9,634 nucleotides of DNA from an uncultured Eubacteriaceae bacterium (GTDB taxonomy: Bacteria; Bacillota; Clostridia; Lachnospirales; CAG-274), in contig CAMNCZ010000018.1 in assembly GCA_946534775.1 (NCBI GenBank), positions 1-9,634 on the forward strand, given 5' to 3'. This document shows, one piece after another, positions 1 to 7,900 of the stretch (positions are counted from its first letter, which is position 1; each line of letters opens with the position of its first letter). Position numbers and translations under genes: made by a program. The notes under the pieces were generated by a model. The model saw nothing but the letters and a program-made list of their open reading frames with translations. It was not told the DNA's origin and did no database searches.

Positions 1-55
1 TTTCCCGTAACCCATTATTATATCGGGGGATGATCTTCTTGATGTAAATATGTTA
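1..55. other. Unassigned edge downstream of dapL
   Basis: This holds the 55 bases after the dapL stop (minus-strand sense). There is a possible short GC arm pair (CCCG at 4-7 with CGGGG at 24-28 on the plus strand), but the loop is long and no T-run follows it in the transcribed direction, so I do not call a terminator. A minus-strand ATG at 15-13 opens a frame to the edge (MGYGK) without a clear ribosome binding site. Whether the operon ends here or continues cannot be decided from this window. Confidence 0.4.
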
Positions 56-1234
56 TTAACACAGCGTTTTAAACCGTTCCATAGCCTCTGTGGTATTTTC
101 TTTGCTGTTGAAGGCTGTCAGGCGGAAGAAATTGTTTCCGTTTTTGCCGAAGCCCGCACCGGGGGTTCCGACAACAGCAATTTTTTCAAGCATAAAGTCA
201 AAAAACTCCCAGCTGTCCATACCAAACGGACACTCAAACCATATATAAGGCGAATTTATGCCGCCGAAAAACCTTGTGCCCGTTTCCTGCATAGTTTTGG
301 CAATTATCTGCGCATTTTGTTTGTAATGAGCGACCATACGGCGGGTCTCGCTTATTCCGTCCGCACCGAAAACCGCACAAGCGGCACGCTGCACGATATA
401 GGGCACGCCGTTGAACTTTGTTGTCTGACGTCTTAGCCACATTTTGTTAAGGCGCATACCACCGCTTTCTATTGTTTTGGGTACTATTGTATAACCGCAG
501 CGAAGCCCCGTAAAGCCCGCAGTTTTTGAAAGCGAGCAGAACTCTATTGCACATTTTTTTGCATCTTCCACCGAATAGATACTGCGCGGAAGTCCCTCAT
601 CCGAAACAAAACTTTCATAAGCCGAGTCAAACAGTATCAGTGCATTATTTTCAAGTGCATATTCCACCCACTCTTCAAGCTGCGCCTTGGTATAGCAAGC
701 ACCCGTAGGGTTATTGGGCGAACAAAGATAAATGATATCAACTTTGACATTTTTGTCGGGCATTGGCAAAAAGCCGTTTTCCGCCGTACCGTCCATATAA
801 ATTATTTTTCGGCCGTTCATAGTATTTGTATCGACATAGACGGGATAAACGGGATCGGGGATAAGAACGGTATTGTCCTTTGAAAATAAGTCGGTGATAT
901 TTCCGATATCCGACTTTGCGCCGTCCGACACAAAAATCTCGTCAATATCAAGTTCCACGCCGTTTTGTGCGTAATGATCCTTTATTGCCGACCGCAGAAA
1001 ATCATAGCCCTGTTCGGGACCGTAGCCGCGGAAAGTTTCCGCCCTGCCCATTTCGTCAACGGCATTGTGAAGTGCTTTTATCACGCTTTCGCAAAGCGGC
1101 AGCGTTACATCGCCGATTCCCATACGGATAACCTTTTTATCGGGGTTTGCCGCCTGAAATGCATTTACCTTTTTCGCGACCTCGCTGAAAAGATAGCTTT
1201 CTTTAAGTTCTCTGTAATTTTCATTAAGCTTCAT
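56..1234 (-). CDS. dapL: LL-diaminopimelate aminotransferase
   Basis: PLP-dependent fold-type I class I/II aminotransferase that converts tetrahydrodipicolinate plus glutamate to LL-diaminopimelate and 2-oxoglutarate. This one step replaces the DapD/DapC/DapE succinylase or acetylase route. The product is 392 residues, slightly shorter than the roughly 410 typical of the family. The PLP lysine is Lys237 in SLSKTAGFTGLRCGY, a signature of DapL. Other landmarks are RMGIGDVTLPL (37-47), FRGYGPEQGYDFLR (68-81), DGAKSDIGN (104-112), PDPVYPVYVDTN (126-137), LCSPNNPTGA (170-179), FDSAYESF (202-209) and the carboxylate-binding arginine in FFRLTAF (Arg371). The ATG at 1234 follows GAGGTGA; a TTG at 1261 in the same frame lies inside dapF and lacks support. 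Adjacency to dapF supports DapL over other aspartate-type aminotransferases. Substrate specificity is inferred from motifs and context. Confidence 0.95.
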   Translation of the reverse strand: MKLNENYRELKESYLFSEVAKKVNAFQAANPDKKVIRMGIGDVTLPLCESVIKALHNAVDEMGRAETFRGYGPEQGYDFLRSAIKDHYAQNGVELDIDEIFVSDGAKSDIGNITDLFSKDNTVLIPDPVYPVYVDTNTMNGRKIIYMDGTAENGFLPMPDKNVKVDIIYLCSPNNPTGACYTKAQLEEWVEYALENNALILFDSAYESFVSDEGLPRSIYSVEDAKKCAIEFCSLSKTAGFTGLRCGYTIVPKTIESGGMRLNKMWLRRQTTKFNGVPYIVQRAACAVFGADGISETRRMVAHYKQNAQIIAKTMQETGTRFFGGINSPYIWFECPFGMDSWEFFDFMLEKIAVVGTPGAGFGKNGNNFFRLTAFNSKENTTEAMERFKTLC

Positions 1235-1238
1235 ATCA

Positions 1239-1245
1239 TCACCTC
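1239..1245 (-). promoter_or_regulatory. Ribosome binding site of dapL, containing the dapF stop
   Basis: Reads GAGGTGA on the minus strand. The terminal TGA is the dapF stop codon, again after an AGG arginine codon. The core GAGG is 7 bases from the ATG at 1234. An out-of-frame ATG at 1237-1239 sits between and is not the dapL start. Confidence 0.8.
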
Positions 1246-2072
1246 GTCCATTCTCCGTCAAAACTAAACTGCGCAGGTCCCGTCATATAAACACGGCCGT
1301 CGCTTTCTTTCCACTCAATTATCAGTTTTCCGCCCAAAAGTTCTACCTCGATCTTTTCGCGCGGACAGATTTTATTTAAACACGCGGCAACTGCCGTCGC
1401 GCAGGTACCCGTACCGCAGGCAAGCGTTTCGCCCGTGCCGCGTTCCCATACCCTCATTTTAAGATGTGTGCTGTCGATCACCTCGACAAATTCTATATTT
1501 GCCTTGCGGGGAAAATGCTCATCTGTCTCAAAAACTTTTCCGTATTTTTCGACATCAAACTCCTTTACGGGCGTATCGATAAAAGTGACCGCGTGCGGGT
1601 TGCCCATAGAAACGCAGGTAAAATCAAATTTTTTTCCAAAGGCAGAAAGTTTCAAAAAGTTATTATCCGAAACAACGGGTATTTCGTTTGGCGCAAGTAT
1701 CGGCTCACCCATATCGACCGTAAGCATAACGGCCCTATCGTTTTTGTCTGTCTGCACATCTATATATTTTATGCCCGCAAGGGTCTCAACGGAGATGGTC
1801 TTTTTATGCACTAAATTTCTGTCATAAACATATTTTGCAACACAGCGCACGGCATTGCCGCACATTTCGGACTCGCTGCCGTCGGGGTTGAACATACGCA
1901 TACGGCAGTCGGCCTCGGAACTCGGGCAGATAAGCACCAGCCCGTCGGAACCTATGCCGAAATGCCTGTCACTTATTGTTTTTGAAAGTTCCGACGGGTC
2001 GTTTACTTTTTCCTCAAAACAGTTTATATATACATAATCGTTTCCGCAACCCTGCATTTTTGTAAATTTCAT
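1239..2072 (-). CDS. dapF: Diaminopimelate epimerase
   Basis: PLP-independent racemase that converts LL-diaminopimelate to meso-diaminopimelate, the lysine precursor and peptidoglycan cross-link residue. The product is 277 residues, the usual length. The two active-site cysteines are Cys71 in MCGNAVRC and Cys219 in ACGTGTCATA, which match the Cys pair of the H. influenzae enzyme. Other family motifs are MQGCGNDYVYI at 6-16, HFGIGSDGLVLI at 37-48, RMFNPDGSE at 59-67, GNPHAV at 157-162 and ERGTGETLACG at 210-220. The ATG at 2072 gives the canonical N-terminus MKFTKMQG and follows AGGGGAG by 8 bases. A longer reading from a TTG at 2147 would run into purF and adds unrelated residues, so I reject it. 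The gene is 17 bases after purF and 4 bases before dapL, whose product makes its substrate. Confidence 0.97.
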   Translation of the reverse strand: MKFTKMQGCGNDYVYINCFEEKVNDPSELSKTISDRHFGIGSDGLVLICPSSEADCRMRMFNPDGSESEMCGNAVRCVAKYVYDRNLVHKKTISVETLAGIKYIDVQTDKNDRAVMLTVDMGEPILAPNEIPVVSDNNFLKLSAFGKKFDFTCVSMGNPHAVTFIDTPVKEFDVEKYGKVFETDEHFPRKANIEFVEVIDSTHLKMRVWERGTGETLACGTGTCATAVAACLNKICPREKIEVELLGGKLIIEWKESDGRVYMTGPAQFSFDGEWTR

Positions 2073-2080
2073 ATACAAAA

Positions 2081-2087
2081 CTCCCCT
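2081..2087 (-). promoter_or_regulatory. Ribosome binding site of dapF
   Basis: Reads AGGGGAG on the minus strand, 8 bases before the ATG at 2072. It lies in the 17-base gap after the purF stop and fixes the dapF start. This gap is the largest between genes in the window and is too short for a separate promoter. Confidence 0.8.
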
Positions 2088-2089
2088 TT

Positions 2090-3469
2090 TTACTTCATCA
2101 AATGTTTCACATCTACCGCATAATCGCCCGTAAAGCAGGCCGCACAAAAGCCGCAGCTGCTGTTTGGCGCGATCTTTTTCAGGTTTTCAAGGCTTAAATA
2201 TTCAAGTGAATCGGCATTTATATATTTTGCGGTCTCCTCTACGGTCATTCTGTTTGCAATAAGCTGATCCCTTGACGGAACATCGGTGCCGAAAAAACAG
2301 GGATGTGTAAACGGCGGTGAACTTATACGAACGTGTACTTCTTTCGCACCCGCATCACGCAGCATTTTCACTATTCTGCCGCTTGTTGTGCCGCGTACTA
2401 TGCTGTCATCCACCATAACCACTCTTTTGCCGTTCACCGCGCTTTTCAGCACGTTCAGCTTCATCTTTACGGCGGTTTCGCGCTGATTTTGCGTGGGTTT
2501 TATAAAAGTTCTTGCAATATACTTGTTTTTTATAAAGCCCGTATCTTCGGGTATGCCGCTGTATTCCGCATAGCCCTGCGCCGCAGAAAGCCCGCTGTCG
2601 GGCACGCCGATAACTATATCCGCATCAACGGGCGCTTGTTTTGCAAGAAAAGCCCCCGCACGCTTTCGACATTCGTGTACGACCTCGTTTTCGATAACAC
2701 TGTCGGGGCGTGCAAAATATATATGCTCAAATATGCAAAGATGAGAGGATGCACCGCAAAGTTCGGTATCAGCGCGGATATCTCCGTCTTCAACGGTAAC
2801 TACTTCGCCCGGCAGGATATTTCTTACAAAATGTGCGTCCACCGCATCAAAGGCACAAGTTTCACTCGCAAAAACGATCGCTTTGTCGCGTTTACCCATA
2901 GAAAGCGGCCGAAAACCCCACGGGTCGCGGGCGGCAATAAGCTTGTTGGGGCTCATCACCAAAAGCGAAAACGCCCCTTTAAGCTTTTGCATCGCTCTTT
3001 TGACAGCTTCTTCTATTGACTTTGTGTTTATGCGCTCCCTCGCTATCAGGTAGGCGATTATCTCGGTATCCGATGTTGTCTGAAAAATAGCGCCGCTATA
3101 TTCAAGTTCCTTTTTCAACTCCGCCGTGTTGGTAATATTTCCGTTGTGGCTTATGGCAAGGGAACCCTTTATATACCTTAAAACCAAGGGCTGTACATTT
3201 TCGCGGGTCTTGCCGCCTGCCGTGGAATAGCGGACGTGTCCTATCGCCATTCTTCCATTTAATTTTGAAAGTATCTCCTCATTAAAAACTTCGTTTACAA
3301 GACCTCTGTCCTTGTAATGAAATATCTCTCTGTCGCGGTTTACGGCTATGCCGCATCCTTCCTGACCCCTGTGCTGCAAGCTGACAAGCCCGTAATATGT
3401 TGTGGCTGCGGGATCTCCCAAAGGATCGTAAATACCGAATACTCCACATTCCTCGTGCAAATTTGACAT
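2090..3469 (-). CDS. purF: Amidophosphoribosyltransferase (glutamine PRPP amidotransferase)
   Basis: Catalyses the committed step of purine synthesis: PRPP plus glutamine gives 5-phosphoribosylamine, glutamate and pyrophosphate. It is cytoplasmic. The 459-residue product begins with a short propeptide (MSNLHEE) before nucleophile Cys8, which would be exposed by self-cleavage in Bacillus-type enzymes. Glutaminase landmarks are SLQHRGQEGCGIAV (30-43), HVRYSTAG (78-85), SHNGNITN (107-114) and TTSDTEI (131-137). The phosphoribosyltransferase half carries GVPDSG (288-293) and the PRPP loop VVMVDDSIVRGTT (350-362). Cysteines 245, 391, 442 and 445 match the spacing of the 4Fe-4S ligands in the B. 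subtilis enzyme, which is oxygen-sensitive. The ATG at 3469 is preceded by AGAGGTGA. The gene sits between gltD and dapF rather than with other purine genes, at least within this window. The call is secure; no frameshift or missing residue was seen. Confidence 0.97.
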   Translation of the reverse strand: MSNLHEECGVFGIYDPLGDPAATTYYGLVSLQHRGQEGCGIAVNRDREIFHYKDRGLVNEVFNEEILSKLNGRMAIGHVRYSTAGGKTRENVQPLVLRYIKGSLAISHNGNITNTAELKKELEYSGAIFQTTSDTEIIAYLIARERINTKSIEEAVKRAMQKLKGAFSLLVMSPNKLIAARDPWGFRPLSMGKRDKAIVFASETCAFDAVDAHFVRNILPGEVVTVEDGDIRADTELCGASSHLCIFEHIYFARPDSVIENEVVHECRKRAGAFLAKQAPVDADIVIGVPDSGLSAAQGYAEYSGIPEDTGFIKNKYIARTFIKPTQNQRETAVKMKLNVLKSAVNGKRVVMVDDSIVRGTTSGRIVKMLRDAGAKEVHVRISSPPFTHPCFFGTDVPSRDQLIANRMTVEETAKYINADSLEYLSLENLKKIAPNSSCGFCAACFTGDYAVDVKHLMK

Positions 3470-3475
3470 CTTATC

Positions 3476-3483
3476 TCACCTCT
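3476..3483 (-). promoter_or_regulatory. Ribosome binding site of purF, containing the gltD stop
   Basis: Reads AGAGGTGA on the minus strand. The final TGA is the gltD stop codon, preceded by the AGG arginine codon. The purF ATG at 3469 follows after 6 bases. The stop built into the Shine-Dalgarno sequence suggests termination and reinitiation on the same message (inference). Confidence 0.8.
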
Positions 3484-4936
3484 TAAGATACTCGTCAACG
3501 GCCTTTGCCGCCTCGCGGCCCTCGTGTATCGCCCACACAACAAGGCTTTGGCCTCGCCTTGCATCGCCTGCGGCAAATACGCCTTTAAGGCTTGTTTCAA
3601 ACTTGCCGTACTCGGCCTTTATATTGCTTCTTGCATCCACTTCAAGCGAAAGCTGTTTTATAAGCGTATCTTCGGGACCCGTAAAGCCCATTGCAAGCAG
3701 CATAAGCTGACACGGCATAACCTTTTCCGTACCCTTTATCGGTTTTGGTATCATTCTGCCGTTTTCTTTCACCCATTCTACCTTAACGGTGTGTACTTCC
3801 TTTATATCGCCGTTTTCGTCCCCGACCGTTTTCGTTACCGTTGTAAGATATTCGCGCGGGTCTTTGCCGTATAAAAACTCGGCTTCTTCCTGACCGTAAT
3901 CCACCTTTTTGATTCGCGGCCACTGCGGCCAATGGTTTGCGGCAGTTCTTGAAACGGGCAGTTCGGGCATTATTTCAAGCTGGGTCACGCTTTTACAGCC
4001 GTGACGTATGGATGTGCCCACGCAGTCCGTACCCGTATCGCCGCCGCCGACAATAATAACATCCTTACCCTCTGCGGAAATGTATTTCTTGTCCTGTAAC
4101 TCGGAATCGAGCAGGCTTTTTGTATTTGCTTTAAGAAAATCCACCGCAAAATGTATGCCCTTTACATCAGCCCTGCCTTCTGCCTGTAGATCGCGGGGAT
4201 GTGTGGCACCGAGGCAAAGTACAAGTGCATCAAACTCATTCACAACTTTTGCCGCGGGATAATTTTTGCCCACCTCGGTATTTGTGATAAAAGTTATCCC
4301 CTCTTTTTTAAGCAGTTCAACACGTCTTTGAACCACCTTTTTATCAAGCTTCATATTTGGTATGCCATACATCAAAAGCCCGCCGACCCTGTCGGAACGT
4401 TCAAAAACGGTCACTTTATAGCCAAGCTGATTAAGCGTATCGGCACAAGCAAGCCCCGACGGCCCCGAACCGATAACGGCAACACTTTTGCCCGTTGAAA
4501 ACTTAGGTATACGCGGCTGTATCTTTCCGTTTTCAAACATATAGTCTATGATATGCACCTCAATGTTTTTTACCGTGACTGCATCGCCGTTAAGACCCGC
4601 AGTACAGCTGCCCTCACATAACGCAGGACATACACGCCCCGTAAATTCGGGGAAGTTGCTTGTTTTTGAAAGCCTTTTATATGCCTCTTCTATCTTACCG
4701 TGATAAACAAGGTCATTCCACTCGGGTATAAGGTTCCCGAGCGGACATCCTCCCACAACGGGGTCGCCCGTGTGGCAGAAAGGCGCGCCGCAGTTCATAC
4801 ACCTTGCCGCCTGTTTACACAAAAATTCGCTGTCGCAGTGTGTGTGAAATTCTGCCCAATCTTTTATTCTTTCCTCCTCGGGTCTGTCCTTCGGAAGCTG
4901 TCTTTCATATTCGAGAAATCCTGTCGGTTTACCCAT
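3476..4936 (-). CDS. gltD: Glutamate synthase (NADPH) small/beta subunit
   Basis: FAD-dependent subunit that oxidises NADPH and passes electrons through Fe-S clusters to the FMN of GltB. The product is 486 residues, a usual length. The N-terminal ferredoxin-like region has cysteines 46, 49, 54 and 64 (CMNCGAPFC, then CPLGNLIPEWN) and 103, 107 and 111 (CPALCEGSC), the expected ligands for two 4Fe-4S clusters. The FAD-binding Rossmann motif is VIGSGPSGLACA at about 154-165, followed by VGGLLMYGIPNMKL. The second nucleotide-binding motif is VGGGDTGTDCVGTSIRHG at 296-313, the NADPH site. FAAGDARRGQSLVVWAI near the C-terminus is the second FAD contact. I chose the ATG at 4936: it follows AAAGGAG by 8 bases, while the upstream in-frame GTG at 4943-4945 overlaps that Shine-Dalgarno sequence. 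It overlaps the gltB stop as ATGGGTAA and lies 6 bases before purF. Related enzymes such as dihydropyrimidine dehydrogenase subunits share the fold, but pairing with gltB settles the call. Confidence 0.97.
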   Translation of the reverse strand: MGKPTGFLEYERQLPKDRPEEERIKDWAEFHTHCDSEFLCKQAARCMNCGAPFCHTGDPVVGGCPLGNLIPEWNDLVYHGKIEEAYKRLSKTSNFPEFTGRVCPALCEGSCTAGLNGDAVTVKNIEVHIIDYMFENGKIQPRIPKFSTGKSVAVIGSGPSGLACADTLNQLGYKVTVFERSDRVGGLLMYGIPNMKLDKKVVQRRVELLKKEGITFITNTEVGKNYPAAKVVNEFDALVLCLGATHPRDLQAEGRADVKGIHFAVDFLKANTKSLLDSELQDKKYISAEGKDVIIVGGGDTGTDCVGTSIRHGCKSVTQLEIMPELPVSRTAANHWPQWPRIKKVDYGQEEAEFLYGKDPREYLTTVTKTVGDENGDIKEVHTVKVEWVKENGRMIPKPIKGTEKVMPCQLMLLAMGFTGPEDTLIKQLSLEVDARSNIKAEYGKFETSLKGVFAAGDARRGQSLVVWAIHEGREAAKAVDEYLKR

Positions 4937-7900
4937 TTGCCGCACTCCTTTCCGTCTTTTTTATCATTGTCGTACCGCTTACCTCAATAAACGCATCCAT
5001 TATCGCATCTTCGTCCGAAAGGCCCTTTGCCTTGCAGCGCTTTATTTCGGTTATCATTTCCTTGTAAGCCGCGGGGATGACTTTTACAAAATTCTTTACC
5101 TCTTTGTCAAAGTTTTCAACTATTGCTTTTGCCGTTTCGGAATTTGTGTATTTGATATGGTTTTCAAGCATAGTTTTAAGTTCCGCGATATCCTCCTCGT
5201 CTTTTACCTCTTCAAGCAGGACAAGCGATTTATTGCACCTGCTCTCAAAATCCTTGTTTTTGTTGTAGATGTATGCAACACCGCCCGACATACCCGCGCC
5301 GAAGTTTTTGCCGACAGCACCGAGAACAGCTACTTTGCCGCCCGTCATATATTCACAGCCGTGATGTCCCACGCCCTCGACAACGGCAGTCATACCGCTG
5401 TTTCTTACGCAGAAGCGTTCGCCCGCGATACCGTTTATATAGGCCTCGCCGCTGACTGCACCGTAAAATGCCACATTTCCGATAATGATATTTTCGCTTG
5501 CCTTGAATTTCGCCTGTTTTTGCGGCACAACAACTATCCTGCCGCCCGAAAGGCCTTTGCCGATATAATCGTTTGCATCACCCTCCAGTTTCATTGTTAC
5601 GCCGTGTGTCTGGAATGCGCCGAAACTCTGTCCCGCCGAACCGACAAAATCAAGTTCTATAAGGTCGTCGGGAAGTCCCGCTTCACCGTACTTTCTTGTT
5701 ATTTCCGATGAAAGTATCGTACCGCATACACGGTTTGTGTTGTTTATCGCAAGTGATGCCGATATCTTCTTTCCGTCGTTTATTGCGGGCTGACAAAGCC
5801 TTACAAGTGCATTTACATCAAGGCACTTTTCAAGTTCGTGATCCTGCGGAGTATTGAAATATCTCTCGCTGTCGTTTGAACATATCTTGGGCTGATAAAG
5901 CATATTTGTAAGGTCTATCTCCTTTGCCTTCCAGTGGTGAAGATGCTTCGGGGCAAGCTTTTCAACGTGGCCGACCATCTCGTTTATCGTCCTTACGCCT
6001 ATTTTTGCCATCCACTCACGCAGATCGCGTGCAATAAAGCGCATAAAATTTTCAATATATTCGGGTTTGCCCGCAAATCTTTTGCGCAGTTCGGGATTTT
6101 GCGTAGCCACACCTACGGGACAGGTATCCTGATTGCAGACACGCATCATCACGCAGCCCATCGTTACAAGCGGAGCGGTGGCAAAACCAAATTCTTCCGC
6201 ACCCAAAAGGCAGGCTACGGCTACATCGCGTCCCGTAAGAAGTTTGCCGTCGGTCTCTATAACAACGCGGTTTCTTAAATTATTCATCAAAAGCGCCTGA
6301 TGAGTTTCGGCAATACCGAGTTCCCACGGAAGACCCGCGTGTCTTACGCTTGTTCGCGGTGCCGCGCCCGTACCGCCGTCATATCCGCTGACAAGTATAA
6401 CATCCGCACGGCCTTTTGCCACACCTACGGCAATAGTTCCGACACCCGCCTCGGAAACCAGCTTAACGCTTATCCTTGCGTTTCTGTTTGCGTTTTTAAG
6501 GTCGTGTATAAGCTGGGCAAGGTCCTCTATCGAATAAATATCGTGATGAGGCGGGGGTGAGATAAGAGCCACACCCGGGGTTGAATTTCTTGCCTTTGCT
6601 ATCCACGGATAAACTTTCTTTCCGGGCAGATGACCGCCCTCGCCGGGTTTTGCACCCTGCGCCATTTTTATCTGTATCTCTACCGCATTTTGAAGATAAT
6701 TTATCGTTACACCGAAACGGCCCGATGCCACCTGCTTGATAGCCGACCGCCTTAAATCGCCGTTTTCGTCGGGTGTGAAGCGTTCGGCCTCTTCGCCGCC
6801 CTCACCGCTGTTTGACTTGCCGCCCAGGCGGTTCATAGCTATCGCCATACATTCGTGTGCTTCCTTTGATATGGAGCCGTAACTCATAGCGCCCGTTTTA
6901 AAACGCTTTACTATGCTTTCCACGGACTCTACCTCGTCAATGTTTATCGGCTTATCGACCGTGCGTATATCGAGCAGTCCCCTTATCGTGCAAAGCTGTT
7001 CGTTTGTGTCATTCATCATATTCGCAAACTCTTTGTATAGCTTGTAATCGCCCTCGCGGCAGGCTTTCTGCAAAAGATAAATACTCTTTGGGTTGTACAG
7101 ATGATACTCGCCGCCGCGTCTCCACTTGTAGTCGCCGCCCGCTTCAAGCGCATCATTTTCCGTCTGCGGCGCAAAAGCCTTTTCGTGCCGCATCTGCGCT
7201 TCTTTTGCGATATGCTTCATCGTTATGCCGCCGATACGCGTAACGGTACCCGTAAAAAATCTGTCCACAACACGCTTGCTTATGCCAAGCGCCTCGAAAA
7301 TCTGCGCGCCCATATAACTTTGAACGGTGGAAATGCCCATTTTACTCATTATCTTGACTATACCGTGAGTTACCGCGTTTATATAAGCAGAAACGGCCTC
7401 TTCGGGGGACTTTGTGATGCTGTTGTTCTTTGCCATATCTTCAAGGGTCTCGTATACAAGATAAGGATCTATCGCATTTACGCCGTAGCCCAGCAGCACG
7501 GCAAAATGATGTACTTCCCTCGGTTCGCCCGTTTCAAGCACAATGCTTACCTTCATTCTTGTGCCCTTTCTTATAAGGTGATGATGAAGGCCCGCGCCCG
7601 CAAGCAAAGCGGGGATAGCGCATTTCTGCGCATTTACGCCCTTATCCGAAAGCACGATTATATTGTATTTGTTTTCAATGGCAATATCCACAGCCTTAAA
7701 AATATTGTCTATGGCATTTGAAAGACCCTCTTTTTCGGCAGGGTCGTACAGCATTGAAACCGTAACGGCCTTAAAATCAGGTTCGTCAATGGTTTTAAGC
7801 GCCTGTAACTGCTTGTTTGTAAGTATGGGAGAGGCACATCTTATCCTGCGGCAGTTTCTTCCCTTTGGTTCAAGCAGGTTCCTTTCGCCGCCGAGATAAA

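Noticed and set aside
1..30. Possible rho-independent terminator or a new gene after dapL
   Set aside because: The inverted repeat is only four to five bases with a long loop and no T-run on the transcribed side. The five-codon frame MGYGK lacks a ribosome binding site. Neither can be supported at the window edge.
1235..1261. Extended dapL start at TTG 1261
   Set aside because: It would overlap the end of dapF, and GAGGTGA points to the ATG at 1234.
2073..2089. Possible internal promoter or riboswitch between purF and dapF
   Set aside because: The gap is 17 bases and is filled by the dapF ribosome binding site. No other junction is longer.
2073..2147. Extended dapF start at TTG 2147
   Set aside because: The extra 25 residues are read from purF coding sequence in another frame. 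The ATG at 2072 has a good Shine-Dalgarno sequence and gives the family's usual N-terminus.
2333..3019. Plus-strand open frame of 228 codons opposite purF
   Set aside because: Antisense shadow of the PurF phosphoribosyltransferase and glutaminase regions. No family resemblance is seen and there is no convincing start context.
5157..5711. Plus-strand open frame of 184 codons opposite the 3' part of gltB
   Set aside because: It mirrors the GltB C-terminal beta-helix coding sequence and carries no recognisable domain.
7101..7721. Plus-strand open frame of 206 codons opposite the central part of gltB
   Set aside because: Antisense shadow with no motif. The minus-strand gene is unbroken and conserved here.
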